Counted from the first letter of the stretch, positions 24,677 to 38,030 are shown. The stretch: 64,000 nucleotides of DNA from Sclerurus mexicanus (GCA_013396755.1 VWZF01002957.1:506568-570567); one strand, 5' to 3'. Program-made: numbers and translations. The notes: generated by a model not told the origin, from the sequence alone.

Positions 24677-27600
24677 TCACATTTTGCAGCCAGAGTTCAG
24701 CTTCATAGGATAGGAAATCAGAGAATTTTTCTGCTTTGCTATTGCATAATCTAGAGGCATCTGAATACAACAAGCAGTTTTCAGTACAAATCAAGGCACA
24801 GTGCACAGTTATAAGACATGTACTTGCTTGCACTGCCTTCTCTTTTTCCCCCTCTGGGAAATACTTTTCTCTTTCATACACGGTAGTGTGCCAACCACTC
24901 TCTTATCTTTTCTTTATGTTGGAGCAGATTAAATAGCTAGTGCAATACAAATAAGAAGGAATTTTATCGACTATGCTTACAATACTTGTTAATGGACTGC
25001 ACATAACTTTGTTCTGCTACCAACTTTAGCTCAAGTTGTCAATGTGTAACATTCCATCCCCTAAATTCTACACGTACAAAGTGTTTAAGTTAGGAAATTG
25101 AAGGTGAACAACAAAAGGAAATTACCTGTAAAGTTTGTTTTTAGAAAAGAGGTTACAGTATCCTTGCGGGGTGTTGTGTCACTACAGTGAAAGAGGTCCA
25201 GAAAACACGAATGTCAGTAGTATTTTAAAGATGAGTACAAAAGTAACCCAATTTGTGGTCACTTCTGACCAGCAGGTATGTATTGATTCATGCTATGGAG
25301 TAAGCAAATAGTCAAGTAGAAAGAGAGAGGCTTTCAGGAGGAGTCAATTGCTTTACTGTGTGTGCTGTACTGCATTTCTTAATGTTAAAATTTAGCCCAA
25401 ATTCAGAGATAGTGGACAGAAGGACGATTCAAACCTCAATCAGAAACTGCTTCCAATTTATGCACCTAACAAAGATAACAATAATAAAAGATTGTTATTT
25501 GGACTGGCCATGAAAAAACTGTGAAAATAAGAGTGATGGAGAAGTCTGAATCTATCAAAACAGATACAATAGTAACAACTGTCAGTAAAGCTCTGATCTT
25601 GTGTTCATGAACAATGGTAGATTGAATATTATTGTCTTCAATTCCCTTCTTCTTTACAGTCACAAGGCAACAAGACTCAACTAAGAAAAGCAACAGCCCT
25701 CAAACATTCAGATAATACATGACTACCCTGGAAAATTCAAATGGGCTTGAGCAAGTTAATTGCTATCTTATACCTCCACAGGCAATACTGAGAAATTCAG
25801 CTTTGACCAACTCTGAAGTTGACTATGCCAAGCTTTCTATTTCTTGGCCAAAACAAATGTAAGGTATGATAGAACAATGGTACCTAATATTAATTTTAAC
25901 CTGCATGGTAGATCTAAACTCTCAGCATTAACAACCCATGTGGATTTTTAGACATACACTGCAAAACCTAAGCTTGCTTGCTTGTTTTTACACAAAGAAA
26001 GCAACCTTCTGTACAATCCTAGCATATAAAATAGCTTAAACAATGTTTTGGAGGTGGGCATAGCCCAAAAAGCTGTTTTCCCAATATGCCAACTGAGAAA
26101 AGATTCAAGTAATTTGACAGGAGAAGATGAAAATATTAAAGAAATTAAGCTGTAAATCTTTCCTGGGTAGTGCCTTTATGATAGGGAAAACAAAGGAACC
26201 AAAACAAATAGGGAGTAGGCAGCAGTAGTGTAGCAAATGTCTGGGGTTTGCAAGTATATCATTAACTTCCTTAGACAAGGGGTGAACCTGGAAATCTTCA
26301 AGTGTATAAAGATTTTTATAAGCAGGAAGAATAAGAGCAGAAAGAAGGTAGCGCCATTTGTAGCAAAAATATCTAGAGATGGGGAACACTAAATAAAAGC
26401 AAGGGGTGAAGAACTAGAATGAGCTCCACCTCCTGTGGCCTTGGACATGTTCTGTTTTCAGCAGTGCTCAGGTACAATCAGTGATCTGAAGGTGGCCTGG
26501 AGGGGTCAAAAATAATCCTCTTATGTTCATGGTGTCTCTGTAGTTCTCAAACTCTGACATCTGCACTGCTTGGTGACGTGCATGCCATAAAAGTCACACA
26601 CGTGACCTTTTTGGTAGTCCAAAATATCCTGATGAGGACTAAGCAAGATGCATGATGGTTCTTGCTGAGTTAAGGAACGCAACCATGATGCCAGACCACA
26701 ACTGATGTTACTTGCATCTGTGACAGTTTTACAGAGGTAACCTCGAGCAGCCCAAACAGCTGACAAAGCTTTTCATAAGATTAAATATTGTGAAGAAATT
26801 TTTGTGTTCAGTTTCGTATGCAAGTCCAGTGCAGGGATTCAGTGGTGGTGGCTGAAAGAGCTATTTGCCAGACTAAGTATCTTCTTTCTGTTATTTTTTT
26901 CCTAATTAGAACTGATTTTTGAAAATTAGTTTTCCTAAAACTGGTAATCAAAATACTGTGCACAGTTGTGATATCTGTGCTCCAGTACTACTTGTAGCTG
27001 AAACAAGAATGTTTGTTTATGCTTATAAATGGCTGCCATTGCAGAGGGGTGACAGCAACATCGAAGGGGAAAAACTAAAATTTTAAATATTGAATAAATG
27101 ACTGAGTATGTACAGGTTTTAGTTAGTGGGATGGAACATTCAGTGTTCAATGTTTTAGAAGCATATCCTTGTTTCTAAAATAAAGAAAATGAGACGTGTA
27201 CTCAATTGTTGTACAGATTACACAGCTGTGGAAAGATCAAATTCTGATGCATCACAGAGAGAAATGTTGTAAACTGGAAACATGATGTTTGAAGGGAAAA
27301 AATACTTAAAATGGAAAACAGGAAAAAAAGTGCTAGTTACTTGTCTGCAGAAAGCTGAAGAAGAAACAAAGCGAAAGGAAACCAAACACATCAAGATGTC
27401 AGCACCTCCACTGGGAAACATCCAAATTCAATGAGTCAATGAGTTCAGAATTAAAGTGAGTATATTCACAAATTGCAGCATATCTTAGTAATTTCATAAA
27501 AATAGTCAAATCTGAAAGTTTCAGCCCAAAGGGTTCAGTCCTGTGCACATGTTTGGAAAAGTCTTTATAAATTAATAAACTTGTGAAGGCCAAAATTTAT

Positions 27601-30600
27601 ACTTATAAGTTGTAATCATACAGTAATAGGTGTAAATTATTGGAAAAATTAATCAGACCTGAACAGCTGTCAGTGGCTGAAACTATCCCAATAAAAATGC
27701 CAGTGTGAGAAGTTTTTTGTAGATCAGGCTCATCTATGGTTCAGCCTTAGCCCAGGGAAGTCTTTGTCTGAAAATAGCTCTGTAGTTATCCTCATTATGC
27801 TAACAGTACATATGTTGTCTTCAGCCTTGTGTAAGCTTCCTTCACACATCATAAGCTATCACATCTCTTTCATTAAATTTTCGGTTTGGTACAAGAGTGA
27901 TTGTAGGCCATGGCTAGGTTTCTCTTCCACAATTTTCCATCAAGCCCACTGAAAAATTGAAAAAAATTAAAAAACTCCTTAGAATTTAATGAAGAGTGGT
28001 TTTCTAAATATATTTGAAACAATATTCAAATTAATACATTTAATAATAAACTCCTACAATAATTTTAAAATAGCAATTTTAAGATTATAAGAAAATTATT
28101 GTTTTTCATTATACTTGGAAATCAACATGAATTTTGTTCAAAGATAAATTTTGTGAAAGTATTGCTGTAAATTAGCCCGGGATGGAGCCACCAACCTGTC
28201 CAGAATAGCAGACGACACTTGTGTTTCTTTATTAATAATATAGCTGTTGCATTATTTTTACATCAAGTATCAGCATCTCACAGCATGAGAAACCAATGTA
28301 ATCAAAACAGACATGTGACAGGGAAGAATATTAAAGTGTTCTACTGTAGAAAGACTATTAAGGGAAAATGCAATTTTCACAACAGTAATGACCCATCAAT
28401 CATTGTTAAATCACTTATATATTTAATACCACAAGACCCTTAGGCTGAACACCTCTTTGCATTACAACATTTAGCTTTACAGATAACGTATACTTCACGC
28501 CTGTTACCAAAATCTCGTGGAATAAAATTCTCTCAGAGCTGAACTTCACCAAAATAAAGGTAGACTGAAAATACGAAGTGAAGAGGTCTGAAGACAGTTA
28601 TTTTCCTATTGAGTATATATAACCCACTAAAACTGACACAAATCTTGAGAGGGGAAGGTAGAGATGACATTGCCAGATTATCTGTGCCCTCAATTCTCCC
28701 TGTAAGCATCTGCAGAGCTATCTCTTTATCCTCCTCCAGTTGCTTTAATACCTTCAATTGCAATAATGTATATGTTAAAAAAAAAACACAAGAAAAATAT
28801 TCCCACCCTCTCCCCAAATGAAAACACCCAGCTGCAGCATGACTGCAGTTAAGCTGACTGACAGTGTTTGTGACCAATAGTTTATGCTTCTTTACACTCC
28901 TTCCCATCTGCCTTTGTCCATCTGCTGTCTTGTTCTACTACTTAAAGTCTTCACAATAGCCACAATCTTTTACTTTCATGTTGGAAACAGTATTTAGCAC
29001 AAAAGAGGCCTTGGGTTCACCGTGATGTTAATAAACATTATTACAGCTAAAACACTTTTTTTATAGTGTGCATTTTTTTTCTATTTGGCTACATCAGTTT
29101 CTCATGCTGTGTGCTTTCAGTTCATGATGATATTTGAAAAATTATTTACTGCCTACTTTTTTAATGAAAATGCCTACCTCCTGCTGGTTTGGCACAAACT
29201 AAAGGCTCCAATACAATCTAATTTGCAGCCAGATGAGGAAACACTATCTGTCTCAACAATGGGCAAACAAGTTTAGTTCATGACTGTTAGTCAGCTCCTG
29301 GTTTTCCTCTCAAACGGGAAAGAAATTAGTTAAATCACTATTTGAAAATGTTATGCAGGTCTTTAAAAACTGTCAATATATGTAAAAAGAAATACACTTC
29401 TAGAATTAGTATTGGTTTGCTGAAACCAAACTGTAAAGATTAAAGGATCCCTTTCAGCATCAGGCCTCTTGCTGAGCAGAATCTCTTCATCCTCACTGGA
29501 AATCTTGTGTTTTGCTCCGCTTGTGCTGAGTGCGGGGAGTGGCACTGAAAAGCATCCCACTTTTTCCATGGAAAGCGTCTTTGAGTGGGGAGAAGAAAGT
29601 GCTTTCAACGAGTGTTCCACTTGCAAAGAACAGCTTGCTGAATGTCATCTTGCACTTAGATTCACTGAAGCTGCCTATTCAAAGCAGTATCCGTCTGCTA
29701 TCCTTAACTCCAAATCTGGGGCGATGCAATCAGTCCCTTTCCCTCAACTTAATGGGCAGATCTACATTGACTTTAATGTCAGCTTCATCAGACTCTAAGC
29801 TCTGGAGGGAGAGGAAGTGAATTTTCTGTGATATGTGGCATGCAGCCTGCTGTCAGAGATTTAATTCAGGGTGATGCCAATAGATTTTAAAAAAACCCAT
29901 AATTCATTTTATTAAGTAAAGAGTATTTTAATTATAACTTCTGTCATAAGACCACTACTTCAGTGAAATAGCAGGTTAAAATAAAATGCTTTAAGCATCA
30001 GTTGGTATTTATGGATACTTTACTTGTTGGTAACTCAGCACTGTATATAAATGAGATCTTCTGTTTCTTCAGTAAAAGAATATTACTTACCAATTTCACA
30101 TTATTTTTCTTTTTCCTCTTGCAAAGTACTAAATTTAGAAGCAAATTATTTTTGTGTTGTGAATTTCTTTCTGCATCCATGTCTTGAATATTAGATCACA
30201 AAGTAAGTTATTAATTCTATTTTATCCAGTACTGTTGAGAATTAGTGACACAGTGCACCTGTATTTGGAAAAAATCTCACTTTTGGATAAGATATTGCAA
30301 ATTCTTTATGTGGCGTGGAGTATTTTTTCGTTTCTTTTTTTTTTGTTTTGTTTTAACAGACACTCCTATTAAAAACCAATTAGATTAGTTGCCAAGTTTT
30401 TTACTTTATGAAGTGTCAGAATAGGTGAATTTGCCTTTTATACAACGACCTGTTTTATCAAGAGCCTTTAACACATGTGGATGTACTGCTCAAGAGAGGT
30501 GCTGTGCTATAAGGTCTATAAAGTGTTGTTGTCTGTAAGCGTGATTGGAAAAGTATCTAATATAGATGTGCTGCCACCTGTCTTTTTTCCACAGAAACTG

Positions 30601-30800
30601 TCACAGTCATTCCATTTCAAGGGTGGGAGTTAAGTCCTCAGCTGTTGTGGCCCAGTTCGATGTCTAGTTTCTGGTGAGACTGATAATTAAATTTTCAGTT
30701 GTCATAAAAAGCATTAGAATGAACTACTACAAAAAGAGGTAAAAATAGGGGATGTTACATATTTCTGAGACAAATGGTAGATTTTATTTTTCTTTAGTTT
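24666..30800. other. AT-rich non-coding stretch
   Basis: I see no recognisable gene. The patch at about 29460-29800 keeps several CpGs and is open in more than one frame on both strands, but no translation is familiar. Confidence 0.55.
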
Positions 30801-30860
30801 ATCACGGAATCATAGAATGGTTTGGGTTGGAAAGGACATTGAAGATAATGTATTTGTTCC
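30801..30860 (-). mobile_element. CR1 3' end stub, minus strand
   Basis: The plus strand reads GGAATCATAGAATGG, TTTGGGTTGGAAAGGACATT, GAAGATAATG, TTTGTTCC. This is the reverse complement of the common avian CR1 3' terminus. Only about 60 bp can be recognised. It is a 5'-truncated insertion, which is typical of CR1. Confidence 0.75.
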
Positions 30861-32689
30861 GGGCTTTTTCTTTATTTGGGAAAAAATGTAATTTGCCTTT
30901 TTGTCTTGAAAAATTAGTCATTGAGGAAAAACTCTAGCTATTTTTCTTCATTTTTCCTACCCTTAAACAAAGAGAAAAAGGCTGTAATTGAGAAATAACT
31001 GCAGATGATTTGGGAAAGGAAAATGTGATAATCATCATGCCTCATACAAAGTTCATGCTCAACTACTATCACCTAATGCACCAATTAGCTATATCGATGC
31101 AGAAGATCAGCTTTATCTATTTTGAAACTGTTTTCTTTCCTCCAGATCCATGAAATTGTTTAATTTGATCTCGATACAGAACAGGATGAAGATAGCTGTA
31201 GAACTGTGTAGGTATTGCCAATAGTTTCTGAGTACATTCTCTCAAGTTAAAAAAAAAACCCAACACATTAATTTTTCTGTATTTCTCTCCCATAAAGACA
31301 AAGCAGTTATTGGTTGAACCTTCCTGTCAAGTGTTTGGGAAAAGTATCTCAAGAAATCAAGAAGCCTGAAGTGAACTACTCACTTTTGAGGTAGCTTCTA
31401 TGTTAGATGGAGACCTTTCAGGGTAATGAAACAGTGAAAAGGGCTCTTTAAGCCTTGTCAGAGCCCTGGCACAGAGTTCAATTAAGAAATCCAGCCATTC
31501 ATCAAGCCTCTCTCTTCATTATTGGGAAGGCTCATGTATATACAGTGGATTGACCAGAAATGACAAGAGAAAATTAAAATTTGCATTCAGCCACTTACAC
31601 TGTCAGTAGCTTAATTCTTCTAGGAATTATGCTTCAGGTAGAGGATTTATATTCCCAAAGAAGCAAGTATTATCTAGAAGACAGAATCTTATGGAGCTCC
31701 TTAACATTTTCAGGGCTGAAACTGCCATAGGGATCTTAATTTCTGCAGGATGGAAAGAAGGCACAAAATCTGAAACACAGATCTGCAAGATTTCTGCACA
31801 TTTTTGCTCATAAAAGACATTCAAACACATGCTCACAGCAACCCTAGTGGGATTCAGTGACATGTTTTAAGCTGAATATCAGTGGTGTTTTGAATCAAGG
31901 TTATAAGTGTATATACTCATCGATCACACAGTGACTAGTTCTTCTAGCTCATCAAAAAGCTTGAATTTTGAGATGCTTCTGACTAGGCAGAGGAATGCCA
32001 TTGCAAATAAAAAAAAAAATTACATTTATAGCTTTATTGTCCTGAGACTGTCAATGCATACAAGTGGATGCTTTGGAGTAGGAGTTTAGAGATCAGTTAC
32101 CAAAATTCATTGTCAGTCCAGGCAGTACTCAGCCAACAATGGGATGCAGACAAGCACCTAAGCGTAATTATCTGGGTTCTGGTTCAACGTACAGATTGGT
32201 GTGGAATATAAAGCTCAGTGAAAGCTACACCCCACACTGAAACATGGAAAGCAATCTTTAAAGAGAGGAGGAAAGAACTTCATGCACTGAAGGAAAGTTT
32301 TTTCTACTAGCTAGTTATATATAGGAAGCAATGCCTTGGCAAAAGGATTGCTGTTAGCAATACATACATTGAAGGAGGGGAAACGATTCTGGTTTTCATT
32401 AAGAAAAATGGCCTGCTTATCTCCTGTGTAAGCATGGATTAACATGAGTTTTGGAACAAGAGAACAGGTCCATCTGGATGTCCTTGAAGGACTGAAGAGG
32501 AGGAGAGCTAATATTCCAACAAAGCATAAGAACGAGAGCAGGTGGAGATGTAAGCATAGCTGAAGACGCACTGTGAAGCTGCCTCCCCACTGGAAGCTAA
32601 AAGAAGCTGTGGGGGGCAAGATTTCAGATGGAGGTTACTGAGCAGAGGCAGTCTCAGCTTGGAAAGAACCAGGCTCCAGCCAAAAACTT
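30861..32689. other. AT-rich non-coding stretch
   Basis: I see no gene. The right part (from about 32200) may belong to the same unit as the possible LTR that follows. Confidence 0.45.
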
Positions 32690-32904
32690 CTGAAAACAGA
32701 GTTAGTTGAATAAGGGAGACAGACTTTTTTTTACATAACCTTGTCTTAGGTACACTAGGCAAGGCTTTCTTTCTCTTCTGTATATATATCTTTGGTAATA
32801 ATTTGTAACTGTGCTGCTTTGGGATGTTGTGAATAAATGCTTGCCTTTGCATTCTACTGTAACTGAGCTTGAGTGGGATTTAATTTAACTGGAAGTGCAT
32901 GACA
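32690..32904 (+). mobile_element. Possible LTR end or transcript 3' end
   Basis: A T-rich stretch leads to GTGAATAAATG (AATAAA at 32832-32837) followed by TGCCTTTGC. The arrangement resembles the R/U5 part of avian LTRs, and a possible ending ACA at 32902-32904 is followed by TTGGTCACC, which could be a decayed primer-binding site. No left end can be fixed. A 114-codon minus-strand frame covers part of it (32508-32852) and is not recognisable. It could equally be a polyadenylation site of a non-coding transcript. Confidence 0.25.
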
Positions 32905-35900
32905 TTGGTCACCTAAAAAAAAAAATCTATATACTGGGTTTCTCAATAAAACCTTGCCTCCTTAGTACATACTCCTATACCCACGGGGTGACAGAACAGG
33001 CTACATTTCAGTAACACCAGTCAGATGGAGAGGTCACACCAGAGACATCAGGAAAGAGTCATGGTTAAATGTGAGGTTTGAAGGGAAAATATCAGTATCA
33101 TTATTGGTTTCCACTGCATTAAAGGATGAAAGAATCTTTTAGAATATAGAACAAAGCCCCATGCTCCACAAGCTGTTCAGTAACTTTGGCAGGAAAACAA
33201 TGTAGAAGATAAGGTATGAATATTTCCTGAACCAGTAGAGCTACAATATGATCTTTTGATGCAGCAGGCTCTTTACAAAAGCTTTGCAACACATTGCCCT
33301 TAAAGCCCCCAGGGGTATTCTCCTTTTTGAACAGTGGAATGACATGAATTCCAAAAGCAGGAGGTTATGTAAAAGGAAAAGACATTTAATTGAAAACCAA
33401 AATGGGAAAAATCAATGTATTTAGCTATCATTTAGACTTCATATTTATCTGTTACATGACAGTCTATATTCTGGAATTGCTCTTTCATCCTTCTACTCTG
33501 CCTTTACTTCTGTACTTCTCTGAAAGTGTCGGCTTTAGTGTAGGTCTCAGATGCTCCGAAACAGAAAGAAAAGACTGTTTGTTTAACACTTCTCTGTTCT
33601 GCAATCATTTATAAAAACAATATAACCATAATTTAGATTAATATTTTGTCTCCAGGTTTGTATTGGTTATTAAATCTTTAATTATTGTTAGTACAATGTT
33701 GCTTGCAAAATCCTGTCAATATCATATTTGCCCATCATAACAGCAGAATCAAAAAACACAGTAAGGGCTATTGTGCTGAAATAAAACTAGCCAAAGTAAA
33801 GGGGCAAATGGATGCAAAGACAGATGAAATTGCTTGTTTAAATTCACAAAGTTCATTTGTGACAGTGGCTGCAGAAAATATGGATCTGCCTGAAACAAAA
33901 CTATCAGATCTAGCGGTCTAACAAGTTTTGAAAAAGTCTAGTCACATATCTGAAATACACAGTTAATCTCACCCAAATTTCACAAGTCAAAGTCCTATAC
34001 AAAAGTTATCTGGGGAAAAATTAAAACCATTAAACTACTTTATTTGTGCTTTATTTGTTTTACTAAACTGCTTCTTCATTCCTCACTAATTCCCTTCAGC
34101 CTTCGGATATCTGTCCCCAAATCTTGCAATCAGTAATATTCTGTACAGAAGTGAGCTTACAGACAGAATAATTTGTGAATCAGATGACTCTCTATAAGCA
34201 GCTTGTCTCTGAGGGACATGGTCTGTGGTGAAGAGAAAGCATCACGTGTTACATCATCCCTAAGTGTTGGTTGATGCCTAAGGTCATGAGGAAGGCACTG
34301 TGGCACACTCTGGCTAAAGCGTACTGAGAAACTTGAGCAAATCTGTGTGGGTGGGGAACATGACTCACTCTTGATAAATATAGAAAAATTAACCAAGACA
34401 ATTGCTAGATTTCTGAAACTACATCATCTGGAACACCAGATTCTGAAGTAGAAATCCCCACACAGTATTTAGCATGTGATGCGTATAGCTGAATACTTTA
34501 TATGAACAAAGAGATAATGAAATTCAACAAGGCTTCAAAAATTGTTTCCTCACTTAATTTTGAGTGCTGTGCAATAGGGGTAGAGCAAAGATGCATTTCA
34601 CAAACAAGCAGTCAAAACCTAGTATCTTTGTCTTGGTATGTGGCTTTCATATCTATGAGGATGTAGGACTAATAGGCATGAAGTTGCCATCAGCAGCAGC
34701 ATAGTTTACTCCATTCTTTACACTTTTTGAGCTGGAAAATACAATATACTCCATTTCTTCATGCTTATTATATGAGAAACTAGTCTGCTAGTAGAGAGCA
34801 GTTATTGGGAAATGTGATGCAATTTCTTTCTTAAAATTCCAATACTATTCTTAGAAAAGTGGGGGAAAGGTAAAGAATTAAATTACAAGATCCGTTACAT
34901 GTTTTGTTTTTTTAAAAGAAATTTATCCCACATAAATTGTTCACTCTTTACTGTCTGGCATATATCTGATTTTAGTCTTCAATGCAGATCAGCAGGAAAA
35001 AAGTGTTGAAATTTTCCTTTTTCCTGTTAGGTGGATATGCATAATATTTTTTTTTTCCATCTATAATTGACATACTACTAGTACCGCATCTGGTGACATC
35101 CAACTGTGGCAGATTACCAAAGCTCTAGCCAAACAAATCTAGCCAAACAAATCTAGCCAAACAAATCTCTTGACAAGATTTGGCAACAAAGTGCCACTCT
35201 GATACTTTCTCTTCAGGAAGACTTTCCAATATGTTGTTTTGAAGCATGTAATGACCACACTGAGAGACATGATCTGCTCTGGTAACTTTAGAATTCCTCT
35301 TTAGATGTGTGATGAATTCAGCTTTTGCCTCTCTCGGGACAGTAGCTAACAGTGAAATGTTGGAAATGCAAAAAGTTACCTCATTAATCAACCTAAAATC
35401 AATATAAAATATGCATATAATGGAGCACAGAAGAGGCAGAGTCAAAGAATGCTTACCTTGTCTCAATTATTTGCACTTTAGTCCTGTTGCCTGTAACACA
35501 GTGTGACTGCTACACAAGCAAGTGTGGACAACCTTGAAGGAGACTACCTGTGCCAACAGAAATGTTACGTGCTAGCCAAATCTCTTCTTCCTGTGGAAAT
35601 TCACCTATGTTTTAACATATTCCTTTAACTCAAACATTAGGTTCTTTTAGAAATGGGTTCTTTTAGAAATAGGTTCTTCTGCAATGTTAAAAGAGATAAT
35701 ATTACTCCACCACAGGTCCTACCTTTCTGCGATCTGCAACTGGCAGATGGCAGTGCGCGCTCCCGTCTCATCACTGGGGCTACATGCAGTTGAACATCTC
35801 CAGCAAGGCCAATGGTTTCTTGGTCTTATTTACACCCATAGTGTGTGGGGAAGAAGCTGTAACACTACATTTTTTTTAGCAACAGTGTCATGGGCCAATG

Positions 35901-36865
35901 CCATGAGGCACCACAAGCCTGGCTGTCCCTGTCCCCAGAAAAATGGAAGAAGTCAAGCTGCTCTTGCTGAACAGAGGGATGGGTATTTATTTTCTGCGGC
36001 TCTTGGTCCATCTTAGACACAGAAAGTGGGTCAGTGTGAAACCCTGTGCACCCTGTCTGAAATGTATCCACAACAATTCGGACTTCTAGTTTATTTGTGT
36101 CCATTTTCTACACCAAGGACCTTGCTTGCTTGTGATACTCCGAAATGTTGAATGGGAAGAATGGAGAGAAAACACTGACTGTAATGGACAGTAGGTGAAG
36201 AAAGGACCCTTTAAATAAATATACCAGAGCACAAAGCATTCTGCCTCTCCTGTCTCAAACAAGAAAAGCAAAATCGCTTCCAAACACAAGGCATTAAATG
36301 ATGTTAAAGAGAACACCGTCAAGGCCCATCAGATATCATTTCCTTGGATACAAGAGTATTACTCACCAGAGGACATTTCATTCTTCCTCTAATGTTTATT
36401 TGTTAACCAAGCATACTCTAGGTTGTCATTAATTATATGTGTCCCAATATACTTGCTGGGATTTGCAGTCACTCAGAGATGAGCAATGAGAACAGAATAT
36501 GAATAACTGTGTAATAAGCAGCTCTTGCCAAAGTACATTTAAATTAATGGATCTAAGAAATTATTTCTTTTCTAATGAGAATCATTAAACATGAGATTGA
36601 ATTTTAGCAACATCTGAAAGGCATAACAGACTGTTAGTCATTTCAAAGCCTAAGCAGCTGTTCGAGCAGTTATTCTCTAAGGTGAAAAAAAACTTATGGG
36701 GAAAAAACCCTTTAAAAATATGAAATTAAGTATTTTGCAAACATGTTAAAAGTACAGGTATAAATTATAAAAATTTCTTGTCTTGTGATTAGCAATTAAA
36801 ATCCATTTAAATTTTAAAATACATTTAAATTGTGGAACTTTGCGATATGGAATGGAATTCAGTCA
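32905..36865. other. AT-rich non-coding stretch with short tandem repeats
   Basis: I see no recognisable gene. It holds three perfect 14-bp tandem copies at 35124-35165 and about 2.5 copies of a 16-bp unit (GGGTTCTTTTAGAAAT type) at about 35640-35680. Confidence 0.55.
35124..35165. repeat. Three tandem copies of a 14-bp unit
   Basis: The unit TCTAGCCAAACAAA occurs three times without change at 35124-35137, 35138-35151 and 35152-35165. The perfect identity suggests a recent expansion. Confidence 0.95.
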
Positions 36866-36925
36866 AAGGTTGGGACTTGAGGATTTTGGAGGTCTTTTCC
36901 AATCTAAATGATTCTATAATTCTAA
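36866..36925 (+). mobile_element. CR1 3' tail, plus strand
   Basis: The sequence reads AAGGTTGGGACTTGAGGATT, TTGGAGGTCTTTTCCAATCT, AAATGATTCTATAATTCTA. This is the usual CR1 3' end with its ATTCTATA-like tail. The body of the element is not recognisable upstream, so it is 5'-truncated or too decayed to see. Confidence 0.75.
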
Positions 36926-37241
36926 AGTCTACCTGGAGAAAATGAACAAAGTGAATGTATGAAAAATTATAATGTGTTTGTGTGGAAGAGTGTATGATCT
37001 AAATAGATCATAAAAAGGCAAGAAATGGGTGATAAAAGCAAACAAACAAAACCAAGTGAAAGCAAATGGAATGTATCATGTTCCATGGGCTCCAATCATT
37101 CATTATCAAGTCAAAAATGTAAACCCTATGCATCACAATAATATTTAACAATTATAGAAAAATGGAAACGGAAAGCTTGGGGGAGAGGGAGCAAAGTTGA
37201 ATGAAAGAATGCCTGAATACAACAAAGTCTCTAGCTAGGTT

Positions 37242-37591
37242 CTAATACTCTTTCTTGTTCCTTTAGTTGACAGCTTTAATTTGACACCACCCCCAAAAAA
37301 AAAGACGTAATGTACAATAAATAGCAGGAAATAAGCTTAGCATTTCAGAATGTACTGAATCGACTACCATCACCCCTATTTGATTCTATTTTCTATTAGT
37401 CATTTCCAAATACTTCAGCAGGAGTTGCAAACATTTTTTCAATACAGTACAAATCTTCACAAATAGTAGGATAGCTCACTGTTGCAACACTGATAATGAC
37501 CTGACACAGGAGTATAGATGCACCAGACTCTAAATACAGTGGGTTTTAATAGCCACATAACTTTGTATCCTTGCTGTTTGTGTAAACTACC
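37242..37591. repeat. 350-bp perfect duplication, copy 1
   Basis: This block equals 37681-38030 base for base on direct reading (offset 439). Unlike copy 2 it is continuous with the left flank, and it runs on into TGTCATGGG rather than CTTTGCTAA. See the join at 37680. Confidence 0.95.
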
Positions 37592-37679
37592 TGTCATGGG
37601 TTTCTCTGATTAGAGTTTTTTTTTTTTAAGAGAAAGATTGGCTTCTGTTGGAAGCCTCTGGAAGTTTCCCTCCATCCTA
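37592..37679 (+). mobile_element. Left end of a probable LTR, cut off by the contig end
   Basis: These 88 bp separate copy 1 of the duplication from the N. They begin TGTCATGGG, with the TG that opens retroviral LTRs lying exactly at the base where the two copies diverge. They continue through a T-run (about 37618-37627) and a GGCTTC...GAAGCC inverted pair. The look is that of an avian ERV LTR. Only the left end is present, so family, orientation and full length are open. Confidence 0.5.
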
Positions 37680-37680
37680 N
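37680..37680. other. Single-N join between contigs
   Basis: The base after the N is the first base of copy 2 of the 350-bp duplication. A contig start that overlaps the previous contig by 350 bp, yet was not merged, fits a join across two haplotypes. Confidence 0.8.
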
Positions 37681-38030
37681 CTAATACTCTTTCTTGTTCC
37701 TTTAGTTGACAGCTTTAATTTGACACCACCCCCAAAAAAAAAGACGTAATGTACAATAAATAGCAGGAAATAAGCTTAGCATTTCAGAATGTACTGAATC
37801 GACTACCATCACCCCTATTTGATTCTATTTTCTATTAGTCATTTCCAAATACTTCAGCAGGAGTTGCAAACATTTTTTCAATACAGTACAAATCTTCACA
37901 AATAGTAGGATAGCTCACTGTTGCAACACTGATAATGACCTGACACAGGAGTATAGATGCACCAGACTCTAAATACAGTGGGTTTTAATAGCCACATAAC
38001 TTTGTATCCTTGCTGTTTGTGTAAACTACC
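37681..38030. repeat. 350-bp perfect duplication, copy 2
   Basis: This block is identical to 37242-37591. After the shared part it continues into the right flank (CTTTGCTAAATAC). It probably represents the chromosome without the LTR insertion. Confidence 0.95.

Noticed and set aside
26527..26766. 79-codon minus-strand frame with several Cys
   Set aside because: There are no convincing splice sites and no recognised domain. The Cys pattern does not fit a family I know.
30320..30362. Strong splice-acceptor look-alike (T-rich tract then AACAG)
   Set aside because: No sizeable or recognisable open frame follows it. T-runs followed by AG are common in such DNA.
37242..38030. True tandem duplication of 350 bp
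   Set aside because: Perfect identity, the N at the exact start of copy 2 and the LTR-like start at the divergence point are better explained by two haplotypes joined together. Reads would settle it.
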